A DNA stretch of 64,000 nt from JANQKX01 sp039028695. GTDB taxonomy: Bacteria; Pseudomonadota; Alphaproteobacteria; Kiloniellales; Kiloniellaceae. A program made the position numbers and the translations under genes. The notes beneath the pieces are model-generated. The model was not told the DNA's origin. It made no database searches and saw only the letters and a program-made list of their open reading frames with translations. Position 1 is the stretch's first letter, and each line of letters opens with the position of its first letter. Of this stretch, positions 1 through 8,336 are shown one piece after another. The stretch spans positions 19,199 through 83,198 of the forward strand of contig JBCCHN010000007.1 in the NCBI GenBank assembly GCA_039028695.1, written 5' to 3'.

Positions 1-554
1 ATTTTGGCCCGCAAGACCCTCGCTCCATCTGGAAAATCACCCGCCCGCATACGCCGAAACAGATCCAGATTTTCTTCGATAGAGCGGTCCCGGAAGGGAC
101 TGTTTTTGCCGGGCTCGGTCAAGGTCCCCCGATAGGTGCGCATGTCGTCGGCCGAAAGGTCGTCCACATAGGCGTCGCCGTTTTGGATCAGATGCTCGGC
201 CCAGGCGTAGAGCTGCTCGAAGTAATCCGAGGTGAAGTGGAGGCGCTCGCCCCAGTCAAAGCCCAACCAGCGCACATCTGCCTGAATGGACTCGATGTAT
301 TCCACATCCTCCTTAACTGGATTGGTATCGTCGAAACGGAAGTTGCAATGGCCATCGAATTCCTGTGCCACGCCGAAATTCAGGCAGATGGACTTGGCAT
401 GGCCGATGTGCAAGTAACCGTTGGGCTCTGGTGGAAAACGGGTGATCACTTGGGTCTCCCGCCCCGCGGCTAGATCCTCGCGAATAATGGTACGGATAAA
501 GTCCTGGGACCCTTCGGCGTCAGGGTTATTCGGATCGGTTTCGGGATCACTCAT
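1..554 (-). CDS. glnS: Glutamine--tRNA ligase, N-terminal part (cut by window edge)
   Basis: Class I aminoacyl-tRNA synthetase that charges tRNA-Gln with glutamine in the cytoplasm. The first 184 or so residues are visible and the rest lies beyond base 1. The protein starts MSDPETDPNNPD at the ATG 552-554, and residues 38-51 read PPEPNGYLHIGHAK, the class I HIGH signature in the form used by GlnRS. The downstream FRFDDTNP and WLGFDWGE stretches are also typical of GlnRS/GluRS; the NG-Y-LHIGHAKS form and the RVLRAKI run at the edge favour GlnRS. The upstream ribosome-binding site is weak. The 119-base gap to the HlyU gene shows nothing else. Confidence is high for the family; the 3' end cannot be judged. 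Confidence 0.93.
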   Translation of the reverse strand, partial: MSDPETDPNNPDAEGSQDFIRTIIREDLAAGRETQVITRFPPEPNGYLHIGHAKSICLNFGVAQEFDGHCNFRFDDTNPVKEDVEYIESIQADVRWLGFDWGERLHFTSDYFEQLYAWAEHLIQNGDAYVDDLSADDMRTYRGTLTEPGKNSPFRDRSIEENLDLFRRMRAGDFPDGARVLRAK

Positions 555-673
555 TACTGCTACTCGACTGAATTGGACAAAAGGCCGCGGCGGACCGACG
601 CCTTACCTATCGGCTGCTTGCTTTTCTGTCCAGAGTTTGATGGGAGCACCGGGGCGCGGCTCTCACCTTTGTC

Positions 674-979
674 TCAATCGAAAAGCTTATCGCCCCGCTC
701 GTCCACCAATTGGCGACCCTTGGCGATGGAAAACTTTTCCGCATCTTCCTTAGAGGTATAGGTGTCCGCCCGGATGTAGGCGTGTTCGCGCTGTTCCCCA
801 TCGATTTCCTTAGCCACCACACCAGCCAAATTCCATTGCGAGCCGCTCGGTTTGGGGGCCGCGTAAATGGTATAGCCATTATGGTCCACGCCCTCGCTGC
901 GTTCCGGCTCTTTATCGACGGACTTAGTCCCGCCACCGCTCAGCAGATTTCCAAGGAAGCCTGTCAGTTTGCCCACCAC
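674..979 (-). CDS. HlyU family protein
   Basis: Small protein (101 aa) of the HlyU family, named after the Vibrio haemolysin activator; most alphaproteobacterial members have no tested function. The core reads YTIYAAPKPSGSQWNLAG then a KEIDGE-REHAYIRAD run and a C-terminal DERGDKLFD, the usual family pattern (sheet, GG-W-IAG, IRAD, helix). It starts at a GTG (977-979), preceded by AAGGAG at about 6 bases, which is a better site than any internal ATG. It sits alone between glnS (same strand) and divergently transcribed meaB. Note that HlyU-family here is not the ArsR-type winged-helix HlyU, so a regulatory role should not be assumed. Confidence 0.8.
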   Translation of the reverse strand: MVGKLTGFLGNLLSGGGTKSVDKEPERSEGVDHNGYTIYAAPKPSGSQWNLAGVVAKEIDGEQREHAYIRADTYTSKEDAEKFSIAKGRQLVDERGDKLFD

Positions 980-1120
980 ACTCTCTCCTTCAGCCGAAGC
1001 ACGATTTGAATTTGGATTTTAGGCCGGTCGGGCCGACTTGTCGAACGCCTTAACTTGTTGCTTGACCAAACGCTGCCAGATCTGGCAACTGCTCGATGAA
1101 AAGCTTCGCCTGGAGCCAAG

Positions 1121-2062
1121 ATGGATCTGGATACCTTAAGAACCGGCGGAAAGGGCGCCGTCGCGCAGGCCCTAGCGGCGCTGGAGCGCCGGGGTCAAGA
1201 CTCGGGGGTTCGGGCGCTCCTGCACGCGGCCTACCTCGCACCTCGGGCTCAAGTGATCGGCTTTACAGGACCTCCCGGCGTGGGAAAATCGACCCTGTTG
1301 GGCCAGGTGATCGCCCAGTACCGACAAAACGGCCAGACGGTGGGCGTGATTGCCGTTGACCCCTCCTCCAAGAGATCCGGCGGCGCCCTGCTTGGCGACC
1401 GGTTGCGCCTTCGGGGCGGCGCGGAGGATCAGGGCGTTTTTGTGCGATCCATGGCAGCACGGGACCGGCTCGGTGGGCTGGCAGACCTGACCGTTGCAGC
1501 AATGGTCTTGATGCGCGCAGTCTATGACCGGGTGTTGATCGAGACCGTCGGCGTGGGACAATCGGAAACTGATGTGGCCGGCGTTGCGGACACGGTGATC
1601 TTTTGCATCCAACCGGGCTCGGGAGACTCCCTCCAGTTCATGAAGGCCGGCATCATGGAAATTCCCCACATTGCCGTGGTCACCAAGTCTGATCTAGGCG
1701 CCACCGCGCGCCGGGCCCTGGCGGATCTGCGCGGAGCCTTAAGTCTTTCCGAGTCCGCGCCCAGTAAGGAAACACCAGCCGCTCCCTGGCAAGTGAGAGC
1801 CCTAAGCCTTTCGGCCCAGGACGGCCAAGGCATTGGGGGCTTGGTGGAACAGGCGGATGCCCATTTTTCCCATCTGCAGCATCACCAGCAACTTCTCAAG
1901 AACCGCCACGAGCAGGCTTTAACTTGGCTGCGTGAAAGCCTTCGCGATCAATTTGGCCGCGAGGGCCTGCGCAAGTTGGGTCAAATTACCCTGGATGCTC
2001 AGCAGTCTCCCTTCGTGCGCGCGGACCAACTGGCAGCGCAAATCAGCCAAAGCCCTCTATAG
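1121..2062 (+). CDS. meaB: Methylmalonyl-CoA mutase-associated GTPase MeaB (ArgK family)
   Basis: G3E-family P-loop GTPase that protects and reloads adenosylcobalamin-dependent methylmalonyl-CoA mutase. Seen: an N-terminal helical region, the Walker A motif GPPGVGKSTLL near residues 49-59, the VDPSS element, then IETVGVGQSE and a DTVIFCIQPGSGD run followed by a TKSD guanine-specificity motif. All are diagnostic of MeaB/ArgK. Length (313 aa) is normal. The ATG at 1121 has GGAG six bases upstream. The mutase itself is not in the window. The presence of a B12 chaperone indicates that the organism uses adenosylcobalamin, which matters when weighing the MttB-family gene at 12.1 kb. Confidence 0.93.
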   Translation: MDLDTLRTGGKGAVAQALAALERRGQDSGVRALLHAAYLAPRAQVIGFTGPPGVGKSTLLGQVIAQYRQNGQTVGVIAVDPSSKRSGGALLGDRLRLRGGAEDQGVFVRSMAARDRLGGLADLTVAAMVLMRAVYDRVLIETVGVGQSETDVAGVADTVIFCIQPGSGDSLQFMKAGIMEIPHIAVVTKSDLGATARRALADLRGALSLSESAPSKETPAAPWQVRALSLSAQDGQGIGGLVEQADAHFSHLQHHQQLLKNRHEQALTWLRESLRDQFGREGLRKLGQITLDAQQSPFVRADQLAAQISQSPL

Positions 2063-2081
2063 AGACTAGACGGCAGAATAC

Positions 2082-3572
2082 CTAAAGCGACCGCAAGAAG
2101 GTCAGTAGGGCAGCTCTTTCACCGGGAGACATGTCCACGACTTTCTGCTGGGCAGACTTGGCCTCACCGCCATGCCACAGGATGGCCTCCAGCAGATTTC
2201 GGGCGCGCCCATCGTGGAGAAAAAAGCTGTGGCCGTTTACGGTCTCGGTCAAGCCAATACCCCACAGGGGAGCCGTACGCCATTCACGCCCGTCGGCCGC
2301 CCCTTCCGGTCTATGATCCGCCAAGCCTTCACCCAAATCGTGGAGAAGCAGATCGCTATAGGGCCAAATAAGTTGGTCGTTCAATCCGGGCACCTCGCCG
2401 TTCTGCGCGGTCTGAAACTTTGGCCTATGGCACGACACGCAACCGGCTTGGTAGAAAAGTTTTTTGCCCTTCAAGACCTCTGGCGCCTCGGGATCGCGCC
2501 GGACCGGCACTGCCAGATTCTGCGCGTAAAAGACGACAAGATCCATAAGTTCGTCGCCCACTTCCAAATTACCATATTCGGGCGAATTACCGTGCTCGGC
2601 TTGCTGACAGTCGAGTTGGTTATCCGTACAATCACCCCACCCCGCGGGTAAAAGGGCCGTCGAAATGCCAATGTCCCCAGCAAAAGCATGGGCCGATTGT
2701 TGCCGCAGATTCGGTTGGCCCGCCTTGAGGCCGAAACGGCCGAGGGCGACCTGACCGGCTTGATCATCCCATACCCAATTGGCCCGCCCGGACACGCCGT
2801 CCCCATCCCGATCATCAGGATCGGCCCAGGCTAAGATTGAATCCTGATCCACTGCCTCGAGCAATCCCAAGCCGATCATGGGCGGAGCGACCCGAGGAGA
2901 AAGCATGGCCTGAGGATGCAATGGTCCGTAATTTTCGTAGGTCACTTCATAGGTCGGTTGACGGAGCCAGGCGGTCTCGCCCCCGTTCAGAGGAACTTCA
3001 ATCTCCTCATAGGTGATCTGCATCTTGCCTTCCGAGAGATGTCCCTGAACGGCCTTGTCTTGTAACTGGGTGCCATAGGTGGGCTCGGGCACCACCAGTT
3101 GGCGCCCCGCCGCTAGGAGGGCTTCCTGCTCGGCGGTTTGCGGCGGTATGCTAAGGCGCAAAAACATGGAAACGGCCGTCGCATCGGGCCAGTTGGCGGC
3201 AGGCGGATGTCCCCGCCCATCCCTTAGGTGACAGCCTTGACAGGAGCGAGCGTTATAAAGGGGCCCAAGTCCGTCCGAGGATACCGTCGAGGCGGGCGCA
3301 GACACCCAAACTTTTCGAAAAATCCCATCGCCAACCCGAAAATCAAGCTGCCTTTCAAAGCTCATCGTTGCCGATGGATGAGAGAAAGCGTTTCGATTGG
3401 CCGCTTTGCGGGATGTTGCCGTCCCGCCTGGCATGGCCTCGCCCGGTTCCGCCTTGGAAAAATCAACCGCGAGATCAAGCGACGGCGCGGCGCTTGGATA
3501 CAACAGCGCAGCCGTCGAAAGACCAAGGGCTTTGGCCGCCCCGAGTAAAGGCTTAAACCGACATTTGCCCAT
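2082..3572 (-). CDS. Di-haem oxidoreductase (DHOR / thiol oxidoreductase family), periplasmic
   Basis: Secreted c-type cytochrome of the DHOR family (DUF1111 type, often annotated thiol oxidoreductase). Two CXXCH haem c sites are visible: CQGCH about 110 residues from the N-terminus and CVSCH about 110 residues from the C-terminus, with the typical AP-M-GLGLLEAV and DGD--SGRANWVWD segments between them. The N-terminus MGKCRFKPLLGAAKALG is positively charged then hydrophobic, as in a signal peptide. The ATG at 3572 is chosen over an upstream TTG. Family members are often found next to imelysin-type iron proteins. Here the upstream neighbour on the same strand is an iron-binding periplasmic protein, separated by a terminator, so a link to iron is possible but unproven. 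Confidence 0.85.
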   Translation of the reverse strand: MGKCRFKPLLGAAKALGLSTAALLYPSAAPSLDLAVDFSKAEPGEAMPGGTATSRKAANRNAFSHPSATMSFERQLDFRVGDGIFRKVWVSAPASTVSSDGLGPLYNARSCQGCHLRDGRGHPPAANWPDATAVSMFLRLSIPPQTAEQEALLAAGRQLVVPEPTYGTQLQDKAVQGHLSEGKMQITYEEIEVPLNGGETAWLRQPTYEVTYENYGPLHPQAMLSPRVAPPMIGLGLLEAVDQDSILAWADPDDRDGDGVSGRANWVWDDQAGQVALGRFGLKAGQPNLRQQSAHAFAGDIGISTALLPAGWGDCTDNQLDCQQAEHGNSPEYGNLEVGDELMDLVVFYAQNLAVPVRRDPEAPEVLKGKKLFYQAGCVSCHRPKFQTAQNGEVPGLNDQLIWPYSDLLLHDLGEGLADHRPEGAADGREWRTAPLWGIGLTETVNGHSFFLHDGRARNLLEAILWHGGEAKSAQQKVVDMSPGERAALLTFLRSL

Positions 3573-3671
3573 TGCTAAAATGTCCAATCGCTGTCGCCCG
3601 ACTTTTTGCTTACAGGAATGTGGCCAAATTCGACAGCATTTTCAACAGAATCGAGACGGCTGACAGCGGAC

Positions 3672-3728
3672 AAAAAAAGAGGACCCAGGATTAGAAACTA
3701 CGTTTTCACGCACTTCCACCCTGGGCCC
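3672..3728 (-). terminator. Rho-independent terminator after the iron-binding protein gene
   Basis: On the minus strand GGGCCCAGG (3728-3720) can pair with CCTGGGTCC (3689-3681, one G-T pair), followed by a run of seven T (3678-3672). It lies about 40 bases past the stop of the 3768-4811 gene, so it should end that transcript and insulate the di-haem gene downstream. Confidence 0.7.
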
Positions 3729-3767
3729 TGCTAGATCCGGAGAGAGGGCACTCCCGGAAGAAGACTG

Positions 3768-4811
3768 TTACTGCCAGCCGACCTGGTCGAATACCTTTTG
3801 AGCGGTCGGCTGATTTTCACCGATTACCGCCAGATTAACATCGTCGGCCTTGAATTCGCCTAAGGTCGCCAGTGGCGAGTTGGCGGGCACGTCACTGACG
3901 GCCGGATACTCGTTGTTGCCATCAGCGAAATACCGCTGAGCATCAGCGCTAGCCAGATACTCCAAGAACTTAACGGCCGCATCGCGGTTCGGGGCGTTCT
4001 TGAGCACACCACCGCCGGAAACGTTCACATGGGTTCCGCGATCACTCTGGTTGGGGAAAACCCAACCCACCTTTTCGGCCACGGCTTTGTCCTCGTCCTT
4101 ATCGGAGGTCATCAACCGCACGAAGTAATAGGAATTGGCGACAGCGACGTCACATTCACCAGCCGCGACGGCGCGGATCTGATCCGTATCGCCACCGGCA
4201 GGATCACGGGCAAAGTTGTCCTTAACCGCCCCTGCCCAGTCTTTGGCAGGGCCTTCACCCTTGGCCGCAATAATCGAGCCCAAGAGGGATTGGTTGTAGA
4301 CATTGGAACTGGAGCGAATGCAAACCCGGCCCGCCCACTTGGGATCGGCAAGATCTTCATAAGCGGCCAATTCACCCTCTTGCACTTTATCTTTATTGAA
4401 ATAAATCAAGCGCGCGCGGGTCGAAAAACCGTACCAGTGGCCATCCGGATGACGGAGAGCCGCCGGGATTTTTTCATCCAGCACGGCAGACTCAAGAGGC
4501 TGGAACAAACCGGCCTGATCAGCGCGATACAACCGCGCCGCATCCACGGTCAAAAACACATCGGCAGGGCTATTGTCCCCTTCGGCGATAATCCGCTCAA
4601 TCAGCGCATCCCCTTTGCCTTCGATCCGATTGATCTTGATACCGGTCTGCTCGGTAAAGTTATCGTAGAGCGCTTCATCGGTCTTGTAATGGCGCGAGGA
4701 ATAGAGGTTCAACTCCTCCGCCATAGCCGGGACTGCCGAAGCAAAAAAGCCGGCGGTCATAGACACTCCCAACGCTACAGCCACCGCACGGCGGCTTATC
4801 ATCCCAATCAT
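3768..4811 (-). CDS. Iron(III) ABC transporter substrate-binding protein (FbpA/FutA type)
   Basis: Periplasmic solute-binding protein for ferric iron uptake. It has a signal peptide (MIGMISRRAVAVALG ... AMA) followed by the mature start EELNLYSSRHYKTDEALY. The LNLYSSRHY opening, the GKGDALIERI and SPADVFLTVDAARL elements and the tandem tyrosines in NSYYFVRLM match the family 1 ferric-binding proteins, where tyrosines hold the metal. The ATG at 4811 has AAAGGG nine bases upstream. An in-frame upstream ATG (4895) would read through the Fur-like palindrome and is rejected. No permease or ATPase gene is adjacent, so the protein either works with a transporter encoded elsewhere or the operon has been split. 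Iron as substrate is inferred from family and operator. Confidence 0.87.
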   Translation of the reverse strand: MIGMISRRAVAVALGVSMTAGFFASAVPAMAEELNLYSSRHYKTDEALYDNFTEQTGIKINRIEGKGDALIERIIAEGDNSPADVFLTVDAARLYRADQAGLFQPLESAVLDEKIPAALRHPDGHWYGFSTRARLIYFNKDKVQEGELAAYEDLADPKWAGRVCIRSSSNVYNQSLLGSIIAAKGEGPAKDWAGAVKDNFARDPAGGDTDQIRAVAAGECDVAVANSYYFVRLMTSDKDEDKAVAEKVGWVFPNQSDRGTHVNVSGGGVLKNAPNRDAAVKFLEYLASADAQRYFADGNNEYPAVSDVPANSPLATLGEFKADDVNLAVIGENQPTAQKVFDQVGWQ

Positions 4812-4871
4812 CTTAAACCCTTTCAAAAGACGTCTCGAAACTGCGGATGTGAAATTCTCTTTCCATTGATA

Positions 4872-4890
4872 ATGCGAATTATTCGCATTT
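4872..4890. promoter_or_regulatory. Fur-like iron box
   Basis: AATGCGAATTATTCGCATT is a near-perfect 19-base inverted repeat (arms AATGCGAA / TTCGCATT), and it contains the 7-1-7 arrangement TGCGAAT-T-ATTCGCA seen in Fur-family operators. It lies 61-79 bases upstream of the start codon of the ferric-binding protein, where a repressor would cover the promoter. The regulator itself is not in the window. Confidence 0.7.
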
Positions 4891-5050
4891 GTCAAACAAT
4901 GAATATGACCGCCTGGGAAAAATCACTGACCGCGTATCGAGGGGCAGACGCGTTTAGATAAGCGTCTGTTTTAATAAAAAAATTTATGATTTACAGTTTT
5001 CGATCCGATCGATGTGGGGCAATGGAATTACCAATCCCATGATTGGAGGT

Positions 5051-6157
5051 TCAGTCATCAAAGAGTACCTGTCCGATGCGAAGGAGATTGGATGCCGTCT
5101 CAATGAGGAGATCTGGCGAAGTCACCAGCTCCGGCAGGTCCATGGGTGTATGAAAATGAGGCGCCCACCCGGCAATCGACACCATGGGGTGGCCCCGCGG
5201 CGCCCAACATTCGGACTCCCCCCACCAAGAGCCGGGATTTAGGCTGCTCTTGGGAACCACGAACGCCGCACCCAACCGCGCGGCTGCAGCCCTTAGCGGC
5301 TCCTTCTTTTCGCCCGGAAGGTTGGCGGTAAGGCGGAGCTGCCGGCCGTGGCAGGCCACTGACGAGCCAATGTGGAAAACCCCTTGAACCGGGCTCTGAT
5401 AAGTCTCTAGGAAACGATAAGCTCCCATATACCCGAGTTCGTGGCCGCTTGGGGCGATGATCCAGAGGGGACGCTGGGCACGAGCGCAAAAACGCGCTAG
5501 ATGCAGGCATAGGGCAATGCCCGTGCCCCTCTCCCCGGCACAACGAAACCACCCTGAAAGGGGTGTGGTGATTACCCAAGGTGGGAGGTCGTTAGGCCCC
5601 TCGCAGGAAGCAAATTTGCCGATCACCGTCGCCGAACGGCCGGGTTCCAGGTTCAAGTCACAGGTCAAGCGCCATTCGGCTTGATGACTGCCATGAGCCT
5701 CAACACCCGCGACCAAAAAAGTTGCAATACCGTCAGCCTCTTGAAGCGTGCGGTTTTTGGCGACCAGTCCATCCGTCTCGCATCGTGTCGCCAACACCAA
5801 AGCCTTATGACCCGCGGCGCTGGCTCTCTCAATCTCCTGTTCGATATTAGCGCTTACGGCCGCCTCGCCGCGATCCGCGTCAATCTCGGCCACAGCCGGC
5901 GACACCCCGTTCAAACTGCCGCGTGATTGGTAATAGAGCGGCAGGGCCTCGACAGGACTACCATCGCGACTGAGGTGCCAACTGCCCGTGAAGCGCGGAA
6001 AATCAAAGTCAAGAAGGTCGACATGGGCACCAATTTCAGCCAGCCGGCCGGCGAACCAGGCGAGCGTGGCCCGATCAACCGCCGTGCCTGTGCGATGATC
6101 CCCTAAATCCGCGTAATCCCGGACCAGATCGAAGAGGTAAGCCCCATCGGGAGGCAC
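5051..6157 (-). CDS. M28-peptidase-like protein with degenerate metal site
   Basis: The 368-residue protein resembles an M28 aminopeptidase fold with a PA-like insertion: an N-terminal helix segment, a middle region, then TTPLSGWFRCAG, GERGTGIALCLHLARF, SGHELGYMGA and a late HFHTPMDLPE. In active M28 enzymes these positions read GAHxDS, G-DN-SG, G-EE-G--GS and H-T-D. Here the first His and Asp are absent and the second Asp is Glu, while the HE-G and final HT--D elements remain. It starts at GTG 6157 with AAGGAGAGG just upstream and ends the operon begun by the HisA paralogue, 11 bases away. Function unknown; it may be a non-peptidase amidohydrolase or a binding protein. Confidence 0.6.
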   Translation of the reverse strand: MPPDGAYLFDLVRDYADLGDHRTGTAVDRATLAWFAGRLAEIGAHVDLLDFDFPRFTGSWHLSRDGSPVEALPLYYQSRGSLNGVSPAVAEIDADRGEAAVSANIEQEIERASAAGHKALVLATRCETDGLVAKNRTLQEADGIATFLVAGVEAHGSHQAEWRLTCDLNLEPGRSATVIGKFASCEGPNDLPPWVITTPLSGWFRCAGERGTGIALCLHLARFCARAQRPLWIIAPSGHELGYMGAYRFLETYQSPVQGVFHIGSSVACHGRQLRLTANLPGEKKEPLRAAAARLGAAFVVPKSSLNPGSWWGESECWAPRGHPMVSIAGWAPHFHTPMDLPELVTSPDLLIETASNLLRIGQVLFDD

Positions 6158-6168
6158 AAAACCTCTCC

Positions 6169-6891
6169 TTATCGGTCCCGAATAACGCCGAAGGCATCCC
6201 GCAAAGTGAATTCACCATTGAAAAAGGCGCGCCCGACAATGGCACCGGAAATGTTGGGCAAATAATGCAAAGTAGAGATGTCATCCAAGGACTTGACCGT
6301 GCCTGAGGAGATCACCGACAGGATAAGGGAACTGGCCAATTCTGTCGTCGTGGCCAGTGTGGACTCCGGCAGATCGTCATCCCGGTCGATATCGGTGAAA
6401 ATGATCCCGGCCAAATCCAGCAGCTCGAACTGGCGGGCGAATTCCAAGGGCGTCCAGGCTGTTGTTTTTTGCCAGCCCTCGCAGACCACTTGGCCATTAC
6501 GGGCATCAACGGACACAACGATTTTGCCGGGATGATGACCCGCCGCGTCCCGGACTAGCTGGGGCTCGGCAACGGCCGCCGTCCCGATTACGACCCGTCC
6601 GGCACCTTTTTCGAACCAGCGGTCGATGGCCGTCAGGGTGCGGATACCCCCGGCGACTTGAACCGGAACATGGACGCTTGCGATAATCTCTTCAATTATC
6701 TTGGAATTGTTGGTCTCGTTTTGGGCGACCGCATCCAAGTCAACAACATGGAGCCATTCGGCCCCATCGCTTGCAAAACCCTTCGCGGCCTCGACGGGGT
6801 CTACATCATAGACAACCGGCCGATCCATTTGCCCACGAACCAGATTCACGCATTTGCCATTTTGGAGTTCGATGTCAGGGAAAATAATCAT
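6169..6891 (-). CDS. HisA-like (beta/alpha)8 isomerase, probable paralogue
   Basis: TIM-barrel protein of the HisA/HisF superfamily, full length (240 aa). Seen: N-terminal MIIFPDIELQNGKCVNL, the first phosphate-binding loop AGGIRT, the SVDARNG strand with one catalytic Asp, GW-KTTAWTP, FTDIDRDD, and a second phosphate site near SSGT and IVGRAFF. In bona fide HisA the first strand reads PAIDL with the general base Asp; here it reads PDIEL, so Glu replaces it. No other his gene is nearby. A separate role from histidine synthesis is therefore likely, though the phosphate-binding loops suggest a phosphorylated substrate. The ATG has GAGGAAAA upstream. It heads a two-gene operon with the M28-like protein. 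Confidence 0.75.
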   Translation of the reverse strand: MIIFPDIELQNGKCVNLVRGQMDRPVVYDVDPVEAAKGFASDGAEWLHVVDLDAVAQNETNNSKIIEEIIASVHVPVQVAGGIRTLTAIDRWFEKGAGRVVIGTAAVAEPQLVRDAAGHHPGKIVVSVDARNGQVVCEGWQKTTAWTPLEFARQFELLDLAGIIFTDIDRDDDLPESTLATTTELASSLILSVISSGTVKSLDDISTLHYLPNISGAIVGRAFFNGEFTLRDAFGVIRDR

Positions 6892-7006
6892 CGCTTTTCC
6901 TCACCTGGTAATCGAGTGCATCATAATGGGACCTGGAGCCTTCGATGGCAATCATTGCATATGAAAAGGGCTTCGCGACAGAACTTTAGCCGGTGCATTC
7001 CCAACG

Positions 7007-8299
7007 ATGAGCAACACCCCAAACCACCACCGCCAAGAGGGCTTTCATCAATCCTTGTGGAAAGCGACAAGCAAAGAAGGTGCGATCGAAACATCCCCTC
7101 TGCGCGGCGAAACGCAGGCCGACTGCGTGATCATTGGGGCCGGTTACACGGGATTGTCGGCCGCTCTCCATCTGGCAACCGCAGGGTCTTGTGCCACGGT
7201 TCTAGAGGCGCATGAACCCGGTTTTGGCGCCTCCGGCCGCAATGGCGGGCAGGTCAATCCAGGCTGGAAGATTGCACCCTCGCAAATTCTTGAAGCGTTT
7301 GGGCATAAATCCGGTGAGCGGCTGATTAGAGAAGTCTCGGGCGCGTGCGATCTGGTCTTTGAGCTCATTCGAGCCCACGCCATTGACTGCGAAGCGGATC
7401 AAGCAGGCTATGTGCGCGGCGCTTTGAACCAAAAGGAGCAAGCTCACATCGTCCGAGACGGACAAGAATGGCTGAGACAGGGTGCGCCGATCGAGATCTG
7501 TGATCGCCAGGCTATTTCCACTCTGCTGGGCACGACACGCTATTGCGGCGGCTTGATCGACCGACGCGGCGGAACCCTGAACCCGCTTGCCTACGCCCGC
7601 GGCCTCGCCCGCGCCGCCGTTGCACAAGGGGTCACGATACATGGTCACTCGCCCGTCCACTCCGTCGAAAGAATTGAGAACACTTGGCGGGTCAAATCGG
7701 AAAAAGGAACCGTCAAAGCGCGATCCTTGGTAATCGGCACCAATGGCTATACCGATGCGCTATGGCCCAAACTCGCCCAGACCATCATTCCTGTCGCCAG
7801 CCATCAAACGGCCACGCGGCCCCTTCCGCCACAGATATGGGATAAGATGCTGCCCCAGGGCAACCATGTGTCCGAGCAACGCCGCATGATGTGTTACTTT
7901 CGCCGCGGACCTGGACAACGATTTGTCATCGGTGGCAGGGGCATGCACTTGGACAATCGCGAAGTCGGGCCTACCGATCATTTGCGGTCCGAAGCCATAA
8001 AATATTTTCCACTGCTCAAAGAGGTCGAGTGGGAATTCGACTGGGGCGGCTATGTTGCCATGACCCGGAACCACCGACCTCGCCTCTTTCAACTGGGGCC
8101 TGACGCCTACGCGGGCCTGGGCTTTCAAGGGCGTGGCGTCGCCATGGCGACATTAATGGGAAAATGGCTGGCCCAAGCGGTCTCGGGAGATTCGCCTGCC
8201 CTTGCACCCGAGACCATGGAAACCATCCGCTTTCACGCCTTTCGCAATCTGGGCCTTGCCGCCTATAAGCTCACCGGCCCGTGGCTGGACCGCCTTTAG
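7007..8299 (+). CDS. FAD-dependent amine oxidoreductase (DAO family, PuuB-like)
   Basis: Flavoprotein of the D-amino-acid-oxidase family. The Rossmann FAD motif is VIIGAGYTGLSAAL near residues 42-55, followed by GFGASGRNGGQVNPG, the hallmark of the gamma-glutamylputrescine oxidoreductase / sarcosine-oxidase-like branch. The C-terminal FAD segment reads AGLGFQGRGVAMATLMG. Length (430 aa) is normal. Such enzymes oxidise secondary or primary amines to imines and release peroxide. It is transcribed divergently from the HisA paralogue and converges with an amidinotransferase-fold hydrolase. The substrate is not readable from sequence: polyamine derivatives, N-methylated amino acids and betaine breakdown products are all possible. 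Confidence 0.85.
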   Translation: MSNTPNHHRQEGFHQSLWKATSKEGAIETSPLRGETQADCVIIGAGYTGLSAALHLATAGSCATVLEAHEPGFGASGRNGGQVNPGWKIAPSQILEAFGHKSGERLIREVSGACDLVFELIRAHAIDCEADQAGYVRGALNQKEQAHIVRDGQEWLRQGAPIEICDRQAISTLLGTTRYCGGLIDRRGGTLNPLAYARGLARAAVAQGVTIHGHSPVHSVERIENTWRVKSEKGTVKARSLVIGTNGYTDALWPKLAQTIIPVASHQTATRPLPPQIWDKMLPQGNHVSEQRRMMCYFRRGPGQRFVIGGRGMHLDNREVGPTDHLRSEAIKYFPLLKEVEWEFDWGGYVAMTRNHRPRLFQLGPDAYAGLGFQGRGVAMATLMGKWLAQAVSGDSPALAPETMETIRFHAFRNLGLAAYKLTGPWLDRL

Positions 8300-8336
8300 T
8301 GCCTTACCTAACTCCTCGAATACGTCAGTGACGGTA

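Noticed and set aside
3768..4895. Longer start for the ferric-binding protein
   Set aside because: It would translate the Fur-like palindrome and bury the signal peptide; the ATG at 4811 has AAAGGG upstream.
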